Source of the DNA: Symbiodinium natans
Taxonomy: Eukaryota > Sar > Dinophyceae > Suessiales > Symbiodiniaceae
Assembly (NCBI GenBank): GCA_905221605.1
Contig: CAJNDS010000646.1
Span: 835,730-899,729, forward strand
DNA length: 64,000 nt
Direction of reading: 5' to 3'
A program made the translations under genes and the position numbers. How positions within the stretch are numbered: the first letter of the stretch is position 1; the number at the start of each line of letters is the position of its first letter. Below are positions 52,272 through 62,325 of this stretch, piece after piece. Below the pieces are notes generated by a model. It was not told the DNA's origin, ran no database searches, and saw nothing but the letters and a program-made list of their open reading frames with translations.

Positions 52272-52889
52272 GTTTAGGGTGTAGACGGGTTCGGTTTAGT
52301 GTTTAGGGTTAAACCCTGGCCCTAAACCTGACACCACGATTTGTAATAGGACTGTAGGGCTCATGTCGTCCTCCGCAAGGTCTGCTTAGCAACCCGGTAC
52401 CTTCAACTTGGAATCAGACCGTTTCTGGAGTTAATTCCTTTTTGAATTTCCTTTATTCGTTGGTTATATACTTCCAAGGCAAGGGGTTCCGAGGATAAAT
52501 TTAGGGTTTAGGGTTGGTTTAGGGGTTGAGGAACCCTGAACCATGGAAGGCTTGTGGAGCATCTGTGCTGGAATCCATCCGGCTGTACTGTCCCTAAGCC
52601 TTAAACCCCAAGCCCTACCCCTAAACCCCCGAACGCCCCTCAGCCCTAGACCCTAAACCCTAAACCCGAAGCTCCAAGCCCCAAGCTCTAAACCCGCTCC
52701 ACTCCCTGCGACATATGGCGGTTGATCAGCATAATCTTCCAAACCTGTGATGCCGTTTAGGGTTTAGGGTGTAGGGAGTAGGGTATAGGGTTTCTGGTTT
52801 ATTGGGTTTAGGGTTTTTCATGTTTATGGTTTACTACACTACACCCTGAAGCCTTTTCCCTTTAGAGCCCACAGCAGTGCGTCCGACAG

Positions 52890-52953
52890 GCAAGGGGAAA
52901 CGCTGCCCGAAGCGATTCCGGCAATGCAACGACGAGGTGCATCATGTGGTTGT
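52890..52953 (+). CDS. Candidate internal exon, canonical boundaries
   Basis: CGACAG|G acceptor and TTGT|GTGAGTTTAGGG donor. Frame KGKRCPKRFRQCNDEVHHVV. Basic, with Cys and His residues. Confidence 0.6.
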
Positions 52954-53196
52954 GTGAGTTTAGGGTTGAGGGTGTAGGGCTGCCTAGTAGAGTTCCTAGG
53001 ACCCAGAATAGGCCCTTGCGTTTAGTGCTCTTATTCCCTTTTGTAGTGGTTTCGGTTCCCCTGATAAACCCTTTTAAACTAGAAGGGTGCCTTTTCATTC
53101 CTAGGTTGCTGTTAGGCTTCGGCCCTACGAAGAGGGGGGCCGGGGGGAGATCAGGATTAGGTTCTCTGACGAGAGACTTCATATGATTATGCCCTG

Positions 53197-53440
53197 TTGC
53201 CTCCTGTCATACGGTTGGTGACGCATCACCAAGGGGGAGCGCGAGTGAGTGAGCCGGGCCACAAGCAGATGTGTTTTTGTTCAATGCGAGCATGTATAGT
53301 TTACAGTATGAGCAAAGAAGTCATAGGACACAGACTCTTAACTCGACAGGTCTTTTGTTGTTGTTGTTGTTGCTGCTTGGTGGCAAAAGAGAACCCTGCG
53401 TACCCTGCTGTGGAGCCTTGTAGCCCCCGCAAGAGGGTTT
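53197..53440 (+). other. Open frame with short TTG microsatellite
   Basis: 81-codon frame MPPVIRLVTHHQGGARVSEP continuing through (TTG)n to a Pro-rich end at TTTAGGG. The segment TTGGTGGCAAAAGAG resembles the S-family tail. Uncertain whether coding. Confidence 0.35.
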
Positions 53441-53607
53441 AGGGTTCCTGAGCCCTGATACTCCCAAGCCTTTAACCCAAACCCCTCAACCCCTAGACCT
53501 GTAAAGCCCTAAACCTCTAAACCCCTAAGCCGTTAAACCCCTAAACCCCTAAGCCCCAAACCCCCCAAACCTACAGGGCTCAGGGAGACCAGCAATGAAA
53601 CGAGGAG

Positions 53608-53646
53608 CTCAAAGAATCTGTGAGCCAGCTCCGTGATGCCTTCGAG
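53608..53646 (+). CDS. Candidate 13-codon exon
   Basis: Starts after CGAGGAG and reads LKESVSQLRDAFE, ending TTCGAG|GTCTGG. Heptad-like spacing suggests coiled coil. An upstream in-frame TGA fits an exon boundary here. Confidence 0.45.
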
Positions 53647-53794
53647 GTCTGGGGCCTGGGTTTTAGGGTTTAGTTTAGGGTCAGGGTTTAGGGTTTAGGG
53701 GTTAGGGGTTATAGGGTTTAGGGCTTAGGGTTCGCCAGCGCAGCTGCCGCCCCGGGCCAGGGAAGCGGCCATTTACCCAAAAAGCCGGTTTTTT

Positions 53795-53995
53795 TTTAAA
53801 CTCGATTAGAACTTCGGGAGTTTCTCACACAGATTTCCAAACCCGATTTGAACTCCGGGCGGCCTTCCCAAACCCGATTTGAACCACGGGTTCCTTACCC
53901 GATTTGAACTCCGGGTGGCCTCAACTTGTTTTGAACCCGATTTGAATCGTCGTCCCCCCCAAGGCCCTAAACTTCTAAACCCGATTTGGAGAAGC
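53795..53995 (+). repeat. CCCGATTTGAACTCCGGG tandem repeat
   Basis: About five degenerate units with 30-40 bp spacing. Confidence 0.8.
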
Positions 53996-54189
53996 GCAAA
54001 TCGTTATCGTTCCCTCCCAAGCCCAGATTTTCCGATTTGAATTCCGAGCTTGGCAAACCCGCTCAATGGCCATTTTGAATGATTTTGGACCATGTTTAGC
54101 CTTTGACAGACCTCCCGGAACCCGAGGAAACAGATGTGTTTGCAAAACCCCTGTTGGAAGCAAATGTGCTTTCCGCGCTTTCTGGCCCG

Positions 54190-54650
54190 TTTTAAGCCCG
54201 TTGAAACTCTTCGGAACCCTTCGAAACCCTTCCAAACCCTTTAAGATCCTTCTAAATCCTTCTAAACCCTTCTAAACCCTGACAAAACCCTTCAAAATAA
54301 ATCCTTCGAAATCCTTCTAAACCCTTCCAATGGAAGGGCTTCCTTTAATTTAACACCCTTCGACTCACTTCAAAACACTTTAGAACCCTTCTGAACCCTT
54401 TGAAACCCGTTTAAGCCCTTCTAAACCCTTCGAAACTTTCAACCCTCTAAAACCCTTCTAAATCACTTCTAAATCACTTCTAAACCGTTCAAAACCCTTC
54501 AAGACCGATCTAAATCTGTTAAAAGCTCCTGGAACCCTTCTAACCCCTGAAAACCTTCGAAACCCTTCGAAACCATACTAAACCCTTCCAAGCCCTGAAC
54601 AACCCTTCTAAAACCCTTCTAAACTCTTCGAAAATCCCTCCAACACAGTT
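54190..54650 (+). repeat. AACCCTTCTA/AACCCTTCGA ten-base satellite
   Basis: About 45 degenerate ten-base units. It resembles the telomere-like unit with an extra TTC, and forms TTCGAA palindromes in many units. Confidence 0.85.
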
Positions 54651-54699
54651 CTTTCAGCATGCTCTAGTCTTCATGTCTTCAGTGAGGCGACCGCGAAGT

Positions 54700-55180
54700 T
54701 TTTCGTTAATCTAAAGTTCTGCGCTGGCGCATCAGGGCGAAGCCCCTAAAATTAGGGTTTAGGGTTTAGGGGTTATAGGCCCTTTAAACCCGATAAAATT
54801 TAACGCTCTTAACTGACTCTTAACGCTTTAAACCCAACACCCGAATCCCCTAACCCTAAACCCCAAAATCCCCTAAACCCTGAATCCCCCAAACCCAAAC
54901 CCTAAATCCCTGAAGCCTAGCGTCTAAACCCTAAACCCCGAATCCCTTCAACCCTAAACCGTAAACCACTGAAATATCTGGCTTAAGTTTAGGCGGTGGG
55001 CTTTAGGGTCTCAGGTGTTGCTGGTTGCCCATGGCCAGTCAAGGCTTCCGGAAGGATTCAAGGTTAGGGTTAGGGTTGAAGGTTCAGGGTTTAATGTTAG
55101 CTTTTGATCAATACCCCACTCCCCCCCCCCAATAGTCGGGCTGAGGGCCCAAAACCTGTTAATCCGGAGTTCCCCTACTT
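54700..55180. other. Repeat mosaic, no gene seen
   Basis: G-rich then C-rich degenerate telomere-like sequence with a small island at 55,015-55,060. Nothing coding could be supported. Confidence 0.6.
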
Positions 55181-55442
55181 AGTCGGGCTTAGGGTCGAAC
55201 CCCAAAAAAAACAGGATGTCTGCTTTGGCCCCTGTCCCGAGATCCCAGAAGCTCCAGGGACCACGAAAACCCTCGAGCATCAGACGGGCCGGATTCCATG
55301 CATCCTGCCCGGACCGAAAGCAAAGATTTCAACATGTGTCTCCTACTGAAAGCAAGGATTCCAGAAGTTCTGCAAGGGTATCTCTTTTGAGGCCCTGATG
55401 CTTTTGAGCCTATGATCGCTGCAGCAACTCGATCGCTGCATG
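55181..55442 (+). other. Unassigned non-repeat segment
   Basis: Repeat-free, GC-rich, with GAAAGCAAAGATTTCAACAT and GAAAGCAAGGATTCCAGAAG as a local duplication. Open for about 60 codons on both strands; no family recognised. Confidence 0.35.
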
Positions 55443-55961
<519 letters not shown>

Positions 55962-56397
55962 CTAAGTCCTTTTTTGGGGGACCCCAAAACCTTGTTCGAA
56001 AAGCCTGTAAAGGGGGGGGGAGGGGGGGGGGCTTCAATCAAGGGTTAACATCAGGGTTTTGGATTGAACCCTGGACCCTAAACCCTAATTAGACCCTAAA
56101 CCCCAAGCTGTTTGTCTGGGTTTTCTGGGGTGGTTGGCCTCGGCACTCCTCCTGCGACCTTCCCAAACCCTGCCGCGCAGCTTAACTTGTGACCTTGTGA
56201 GTAGTTCTCTAATTTAGGGTTGAGGGTCTATAGGGTTTAGGATTTATGAGGTTTAGGTTGTAGGATTTAGGTTTTAGGGTTTAGAGTGTAGGGTTTAGGG
56301 GGGGGGGTTTCGGGGTCCTTACGTTAAGGGTACCATGCCAGACACTGGATACCAAAAAAAGAGCATCCCAGCAAACCCAACACTGTATCTTTTAGTG

Positions 56398-56470
56398 TCT
56401 CTCTTTCTCTCTCTCTCTCTCTTTGTCCCTGCCCTCCCCCCCTCCCTCCCGCCCTCCCTCTGTTTATATC
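56398..56470 (+). repeat. CT-rich low-complexity tract
   Basis: (CT)n passing into CCCTCCCTCCC. No gene. Confidence 0.85.
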
Positions 56471-56583
56471 TGGTTTTGCTTACATGCTCACTGCATTCTT
56501 CTTATTCTTGGCGGCCCTACACCCCAAATGCTAAGCCCTAAACCGTAAACCCGAAGCCCTAAACCCGAAAACCGAAACCACAG

Positions 56584-56640
56584 GCGGCAGACCTTCAGAA
56601 ACTCGACGACATCGAGGCAGACACTTGCAGTGGGAGGGAA
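56584..56640 (+). CDS. Candidate internal exon, 19 whole codons
   Basis: CCACAG|G acceptor, frame AADLQKLDDIEADTCSGRE, donor GCTTTTAGGG (GC type). Phase 0 at both ends, so it could join the exon at 56,927 without shift. C-rich repeat upstream, G-rich downstream. Confidence 0.6.
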
Positions 56641-56926
56641 GCTTTTAGGGCTCTGGATTTAGGGTTTAGGGTTCATACTTCTTTTGGGGCATGGTTCGCT
56701 TTATTTCTGAAAGAGGATCCTTTTTCTTCCAGGATGTTTTGGGGGTTCGGGGCTTTCAGGTTTTGACGACTTGAGGAGGTAGAAGAAACCCTAAACCCTC
56801 AACCCTAGCCCCTGCGCCCTAAACCCTAACCCCTGCACCCTAAACCCTAAACTGTGGTTTGGCGTTCAGGGTTTGGGTTTAGGATTGAGGGGCCCGGACA
56901 CCCAAACCGAGTGCACCAAGCATCAG

Positions 56927-56998
56927 GTGCTGCGGAACTTAAAAATCCTGAACGCCACGCGGCCGGCAAAGGGGTTGAGGTGTTGGAGGAGGCTGTCG
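56927..56998 (+). CDS. Candidate internal exon, 24 whole codons
   Basis: CATCAG|G acceptor, frame VLRNLKILNATRPAKGLRCW then RRLS, donor GTTTGGGG. Phase 0 at both ends. It is the last island before the LINE. Confidence 0.6.
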
Positions 56999-57195
56999 GT
57001 TTGGGGCTTTGGGTTTTAGGGCTGATAGTGTTTAGGCCTAGGGTTTTAGGGCTTAGGTCACCCTTAAAGCCCGAACCCTAAACCCTAAGGCTTTAGGGCT
57101 TCAGGTTTTTGGGGGGGTCCCGGGGGTTTAGGGTTTAGGTTGGGGGTTTCTGAGGTGCTGAGCAGGTAGCCTTGAACGTTTGGGGGGGATCCCAA

Positions 57196-57211
57196 AAGTT
57201 TTGTTTTTTTT
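57196..57211 (-). other. A-rich 3' end of the LINE
   Basis: On the minus strand the coding sequence ends GCCT and runs straight into about ten A, then CAAAAC. There is no 3' untranslated region; the stop codon TAA overlaps the A tract. Sequence beyond is G-run and telomere-like repeat. A target-site duplication cannot be tested because the 5' end is not in view. Confidence 0.8.
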
Positions 57212-60200
57212 TTAGGCTTGCCAGGCGCTTCCAACTGATGTACTGAACATAGGGAAAATCTCCGGCTTGCGCGTAGGCGCAGTAGTCAGGGTATCGCCGA
57301 ATTGGTTGTCTTGTCTTAAATACTGTATAAGTCCCAAAAAATCACGCCGCCTTTCAGGCATGGCGTGGTGGTCTAAATGGTGTTGGTAGTACCTGACTGC
57401 TTCCTTTGAGACTAAGTCATACCAATACCTTGCGGGGTGACCTCTTGATTTCGATTTGGTGAATTTTATCCGGTCCTTGAATCCGGGGGAAAAGACTACG
57501 TGATGTACTGGGTGGTTAGGCGGAGTAGTCAATGATTTGAGCAACAACTGAAACTGCTGTTTGTATATGGTTTGCGAAGGAATGAATGGTTGGCCTGCTG
57601 TGCTCCACACTTTTACATTAGGGATTCGAGAATAATACGAGTGTTTGATACCTAATGCTCTGCGTAGGTGCCTGAAGTACCAGCCGTGTATGGTACGATA
57701 ATGTTGCTTGTCTAAAGAGCATGTGGCTAGAGAGTACGTGTAAATAGGAAGGATGGCGGAGTGAAAGATGCGAGATTTAGAGGCTTTGGGGAGCTTACAG
57801 TTCCAGACGTGATAAAGCTTAGAGAATGCTGCTTCTGCTTTGTTTTTTCGAAAATTGATGGCCAATTTTGGCGGGGTAGTCCACGAGATTTGTGTCCCTA
57901 AATATTTGGCTGATGTGGTTGTGGGAACGGCTGTTCCATCCGCAAAACAAATAGTGGTGGCGGAGTAGTCGGTGACTAGGAGCTCTGTTTTTTCCTTGTT
58001 CAACTCTAACCCGTACAGGGAGGCCTCTACTTGTACCGCGTGTAACATCTCCTGCAACTGGTGCGTGGTAACCGCCATTAAGACCGTGTCGTCCGCGTAT
58101 TCAAGGTCATATACAGGTTTGCCTACTGACCAAGTATTTTGTGGGACTCCGTGCGCGCGTAATCTTCTGTCGACATCGTCGAACAAGACTGTCATTACCA
58201 TTATAAAAAGATAAGGGCTCATGGGACAGCCTTGCCGTATCCCCGTTTTGACTTTACCCCATACGCGGTGGGCGTGGTAGCCTTGTGTGCAAAATTCCGG
58301 GTCCGTATACAGATCCCTGATTATAGCGAGGTAATGCTCGTTAACTCCTAATCTTTTCAGAGCGACCAGCATTGACCTGTGATCGATCTTGTCGAATGCC
58401 TGCTTCCAGTCCAGGAAGAGTAAATGGAAATGTTGCCCTGTTTTGGCGGAGTAATCTTGCAGCCTGCGCAATATGAAGATTGGTTCCTGTGTGCTTTTGT
58501 GCTGCCTAAACCCAAATTGTGTAGTGCGTAAGTTATGATCATGTGCTGCTGCTAATCTTTTTTGTAGAAGGGCGGCGTAGACTTTGTACATGACGTTGAG
58601 GAGAGATATGGGGCGATAATTGGACGGATCCGATTCTGAGCCCTTCCCTTTATATATATTGACTACGAGGGCCTGCTTCCATTCATGGGGTACTGTTTTG
58701 GATCGATAACATTCATTTAGAATGTCTAACAGAATTAGTTCCCCCACATGATCCAGCAGGAGGAGTAGCTCCGCCTTGGTGCCATCCAGTCCTGCAGCCT
58801 TATTGTGTCGAAGCTGTTTAAGAATAGTGGTCAATTCTTCTTGGGTAAATTGAGGCGGGGTGGTGGGATCCTGGCGATGTAGTTGCGGGGAATCTTCAAG
58901 AAGCTTGATCTCTTCTTCCGTGACCGAAACAGTCCCCCATTGGATGTCGTTTAGCTGGTCTCTGAAAACTGTGTGTGTTTGCGTCCAGGGTACAGGTTTT
59001 CCGTGTTTTTTCAGCCTCGTACGTTTTCCTTGGAATCCCTTTTTGAGTTGTCTTGTGACTCTCCAAACGTGTGTGTGAGCGGTGTCCGGGTCTTTCGTTA
59101 GTTGTAGCCTGGTCCAATCTCTTTTGAGCTTTCGGGCCTCCTTTTTAACTGCCTTAAAGTTGGCGGGGTAGTCGGGATCACATCGGATCCTTTGCTGTCT
59201 AACCGTTTCTATTTGTCTAGCTAGTTCCGGGGTAATCCAAGGCTGTTTCGGGGTGGCCAGTAGTGTGGGAATGTTGCAGTCTTGCGCTTTATGTAAGGCG
59301 TCGATGAACCTGCGGTATTTGTTTTGGGGATCCTGTGTGCCGCCCACGTCCGGTGTTTGTATGTTTTGCGGAGTAGCCATCCGAGGTAGAGCGGCTCTAC
59401 CTCCTTCCCAAGTGCCCATTGTCTTACCCTTGTCCGCTGCTTTATCCGCCGCTTCGTTGTACTTGTCGCCTGAATGGCCCTTGACCCATTTCCATTTGAC
59501 CTGGGTTGTTTGTTGGAGTGCCCAGTAGATCTGGCGTGCTTGTTTGATCATGTTTTTGTGGCGGTGTGGTCTAGATGTGCCCTGTACCATTTGTGCCATC
59601 CATTTGCTGTCGTAATGGAAAGTAATTTCCGTGGGCCTGTCGTTTAGTGATAAGGCATAAAGAGCCGCCTCCATCCATGCTGAGAGCTCTGCCGTGTTGT
59701 TGCTTCCTACCGCCGCCCCTAAATACATGGGTGAAGTAGCTTCCGTCTGGACGGGACCGAACGCTGTTTGTTGATTTTGCGGAGTAATCACTACGTATCC
59801 CCAGCCAGCGGGCGTAGTAGCCGAGCAGCGGCCTGACGATCCGGAGCCGTCTGTGTAAACATCCCAGGGTTCCCTAGTCATCTGTGTCAATGCGGGTGTA
59901 TCCGCCTTGTTGAGGTAGGCTTTTTTGAGTACATTGTTGAAATCTTTACGCTGCTCTGAACTGATGGCGGAGTAGTCGTGTTTAGGGGGAAGGGGGGTCC
60001 TCGCAGTTCTACTTTTGAGTTTGACCTTTACTACTGCTTCCACCAGATAATGGTCGCTAGGGAACCCTCCGGAAAGGACTGAATGCACTTGTTGAACCGA
60101 AGGTAGCCATTGTGCTCTTGTAATCACCTTGTCTAGCGACTGAAACCTGTAGGGGTCTATGGTAGGTGGGATGGGCGGTTCTGTAGGCCAATCATCAGTA

Positions 60201-60265
60201 ATGTAGGTTCGGATCAGCGCTGCCAACTTCAGCCTGTCATCCTCCGGGCATGGCATGGCTTCCAC
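57212..60265 (-). CDS. LINE ORF2b: endonuclease C-terminus, RNase H, reverse transcriptase
   Basis: 1,017 codons from the ATG at 60,265, although translation probably enters from upstream by frameshift. Residues 1-85 complete the AP-endonuclease fold (SDH at 70-72). Residues 134-285 are RNase H with all four acidic sites: D139 in YTDGSG, E193 in TAELSAW, D219 in YDSKW, and D274 in NEAADKAAD after H264. Residues about 490-800 are reverse transcriptase: FLDWKQAFDKIDH (D619), GIRQGCPMSPYLF at 675-687 and YADD at 723-726. A C-terminal region of about 200 residues follows, without an obvious zinc knuckle. RNase H before RT is unusual. All catalytic residues are present. Confidence 0.9.
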   Translation of the reverse strand: MEAMPCPEDDRLKLAALIRTYITDDWPTEPPIPPTIDPYRFQSLDKVITRAQWLPSVQQVHSVLSGGFPSDHYLVEAVVKVKLKSRTARTPLPPKHDYSAISSEQRKDFNNVLKKAYLNKADTPALTQMTREPWDVYTDGSGSSGRCSATTPAGWGYVVITPQNQQTAFGPVQTEATSPMYLGAAVGSNNTAELSAWMEAALYALSLNDRPTEITFHYDSKWMAQMVQGTSRPHRHKNMIKQARQIYWALQQTTQVKWKWVKGHSGDKYNEAADKAADKGKTMGTWEGGRAALPRMATPQNIQTPDVGGTQDPQNKYRRFIDALHKAQDCNIPTLLATPKQPWITPELARQIETVRQQRIRCDPDYPANFKAVKKEARKLKRDWTRLQLTKDPDTAHTHVWRVTRQLKKGFQGKRTRLKKHGKPVPWTQTHTVFRDQLNDIQWGTVSVTEEEIKLLEDSPQLHRQDPTTPPQFTQEELTTILKQLRHNKAAGLDGTKAELLLLLDHVGELILLDILNECYRSKTVPHEWKQALVVNIYKGKGSESDPSNYRPISLLNVMYKVYAALLQKRLAAAHDHNLRTTQFGFRQHKSTQEPIFILRRLQDYSAKTGQHFHLLFLDWKQAFDKIDHRSMLVALKRLGVNEHYLAIIRDLYTDPEFCTQGYHAHRVWGKVKTGIRQGCPMSPYLFIMVMTVLFDDVDRRLRAHGVPQNTWSVGKPVYDLEYADDTVLMAVTTHQLQEMLHAVQVEASLYGLELNKEKTELLVTDYSATTICFADGTAVPTTTSAKYLGTQISWTTPPKLAINFRKNKAEAAFSKLYHVWNCKLPKASKSRIFHSAILPIYTYSLATCSLDKQHYRTIHGWYFRHLRRALGIKHSYYSRIPNVKVWSTAGQPFIPSQTIYKQQFQLLLKSLTTPPNHPVHHVVFSPGFKDRIKFTKSKSRGHPARYWYDLVSKEAVRYYQHHLDHHAMPERRRDFLGLIQYLRQDNQFGDTLTTAPTRKPEIFPMFSTSVGSAWQA

Positions 60266-60288
60266 CTTGTCCCAGAATTGCGTCCAAC

Positions 60289-62277
60289 CTATAGGATCGA
60301 GGGCGAATGAGGACCATGTTTTGGGGGGGGATTTTTGTCCCTATATGTGATATGTTTGAGGAGGTTTGGTTGCTTGAAGGTAAGCGTGTCTACGAAGGCG
60401 TGGTGGTCGAGGAATTGTGTATAAAGAAATCGGTTCCCTGTATCGTGATTGTCAATACTAAGAGGCCCTTTCCCATACACATGGGGCCCAAGAATATGTT
60501 GTTCCCCTGTTCTACGTCCTTGTAGTCGAACATTGAAATCTCCTAGGATGTAGGTTGGTTCAGGGAGAGGTATTCGGGAGGTGATGCTCGCTAGGGTTTC
60601 CCAGAATGGGAACTTTACCTTTTCAAAGTCTAGTTTGTTATGTGGGGCATATACTCCAAACAAGTGCATATCTCCTGAGCTAACTGAAAAGGTAAGCTGA
60701 AGAATGCGACTAGAGTGTTGGGTAACATCCTTTAGGAATGGAAGAATGGCGGGGTGGACAATGGCTGTAACTCCTCCATACTTGTCTTTCTTACTTCCGT
60801 TAACTATCACCATGTGGTAATTGTAGTACGAGGTCGAATGGGTTTCTGTGAGGAATAAGACATCCAGGGATCTTCTTTTTAAAAGATCTAAAGCTGCTTG
60901 GTGCTTCAATGCTTCGGCCATTCCTTGGGCATTTTGTGTGCCGAAGCGGAATTTGTGGCCATAAGGAAGAGGCGGAGTAGCCAAAAGGGGTTTGTGTACC
61001 TTGTTGGCATGCTTTTCTTCCTGTGGCCTTAGGACTAGATTTTTGAAAATCTTAGCCGTGCGTACGCCTTTTCGGCGATACCCTTTTACTGCTTTCAAGG
61101 ACAGCTGTCCCCTAACCAAGGCGTTGTCCGGCGCTTTTGGTTGTATAGTTCCTTTCACGAGTTGCCTCCACCGCCTAAATTGGCGTCGTCTCTCCCGGCG
61201 AACTCTGGCGCCCCTGCCTGAAGAAAGGAAACGAGTAGGGACAGTGAGGGCTGTACACTCTTTGCTTTCCGCCGAAGCGGAACCCGGCGTGCCTCCTGGA
61301 GGCGGTGTGGGCTTTACATTTGGCGCTAAATTCGAATTTGAAAAATGTGTTGGGGATCTGCGGTCTTGGCGAGTGCCTTTAAAATGGCGGGGTGGTCTGC
61401 TATGGTAAAAGGTTTTAGCCGATGTTGCACGGGAAAACCTTCCTACCCTGCGACCTGATCTATATTTTGGGGTGCTTTTTATGATTGGCAAGTTCTCTAA
61501 GGCAGGAACTGACAAATCTGTTTGTGTTGCAGGACGACAACTAAGGAGAAAATTTCTGCTTAGCTTAAATTCAGGGAGGTGGGTTGGTGGAGAGGGTGCA
61601 AGGTGGTTGGTGCTTAGGGTGGGCTCTGGTCGGGGAATGGCCCTCTGAGCCGTATCCGGAATCAGATTGTTCAGGCAGAGCCGTCGTGGCGGAGTAGTCT
61701 GGGGTATATTCCCATTCAGGGCATGCATATATTTATTCCAATTATCATACAGACAATCTACCCTGGGAGAATGCTGAGCTATCTTCTGGATTGCACTAGT
61801 TGCAACTGCATACACTATTAAGGAATCAGCTAGGATGATTTCCGGCGAGCATCGGTTGGGTGTGGTATAGTAGTGCATTGTAATCAGGGTAACTAAATAT
61901 ACAGTGAGAATGGGGGAAATGCTGAAGTTTCTAGGGGGTCTTTTGGTCGCTCTCCTGTGTTGCTTTCTACGGATTGGTGTTCTATCCCAACCTATACTTT
62001 TAGCAGTAGCCATGCAGAAAAGCGATACCCTGGCCAGGTGAGTAGTAGCCTTGGGCCATCTGCTCTGGTATTGGCAACTCGAAAAAGATCGGCTCAAAGA
62101 GTTCTTAAAACAGAAACCGGTAAAAGCTCGCTGGCACCCCCATAAATTATTGAGTAGTAGCCGATTGCGTCGAGGCCATTCCAAACGTGCGCTGCTCAAC
62201 CCAAGGCCCCTGTAGCTCCAGCGCCGCCGGTTAGAAAGTTCAAATGTGGCAGCGCGAGCAACTTCAGAAAGTTTCAA
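60289..62277 (-). CDS. LINE ORF2a: basic N-terminal region and AP-endonuclease domain
   Basis: 662 codons. Residues about 443-650 are an exonuclease-endonuclease-phosphatase (APE-type) domain: TQNAQG (N449), LTETHS (E478), GVYAPHN (Y543) and LGDFNVRL (D580, N582). The domain is cut off before its SDH motif, which lies in the next frame. Residues 1-440 are basic and low-complexity with two hydrophobic patches (about 118-136 and 146-165); their role is unknown and the true start may lie further in. The frame ends at TAG at 60,289, 30 bp past a CCCAAAA heptamer. Confidence 0.8.
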   Translation of the reverse strand: MKLSEVARAATFELSNRRRWSYRGLGLSSARLEWPRRNRLLLNNLWGCQRAFTGFCFKNSLSRSFSSCQYQSRWPKATTHLARVSLFCMATAKSIGWDRTPIRRKQHRRATKRPPRNFSISPILTVYLVTLITMHYYTTPNRCSPEIILADSLIVYAVATSAIQKIAQHSPRVDCLYDNWNKYMHALNGNIPQTTPPRRLCLNNLIPDTAQRAIPRPEPTLSTNHLAPSPPTHLPEFKLSRNFLLSCRPATQTDLSVPALENLPIIKSTPKYRSGRRVGRFSRATSAKTFYHSRPPRHFKGTRQDRRSPTHFSNSNLAPNVKPTPPPGGTPGSASAESKECTALTVPTRFLSSGRGARVRRERRRQFRRWRQLVKGTIQPKAPDNALVRGQLSLKAVKGYRRKGVRTAKIFKNLVLRPQEEKHANKVHKPLLATPPLPYGHKFRFGTQNAQGMAEALKHQAALDLLKRRSLDVLFLTETHSTSYYNYHMVIVNGSKKDKYGGVTAIVHPAILPFLKDVTQHSSRILQLTFSVSSGDMHLFGVYAPHNKLDFEKVKFPFWETLASITSRIPLPEPTYILGDFNVRLQGRRTGEQHILGPHVYGKGPLSIDNHDTGNRFLYTQFLDHHAFVDTLTFKQPNLLKHITYRDKNPPPKHGPHSPSIL
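60319..60325 (-). promoter_or_regulatory. Candidate -1 frameshift site CCCAAAA
   Basis: On the minus strand the endonuclease frame reads CCC-CCC-CCA-AAA-CAT. The last seven bases C-CCA-AAA fit the X-XXY-YYZ slippery pattern. A shift of -1 here enters the frame that contains FALDPIGWTQFWDKVEAMPC and the missing SDH motif. A one-base length change in the C8 run would have the same effect, so mutation or assembly error is the alternative. Confidence 0.6.
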
Positions 62278-62325
62278 AGGGGGAACCCTGGGGAGCTCAA
62301 AAGTTTTGAAAGAAAAACAGTGCCG

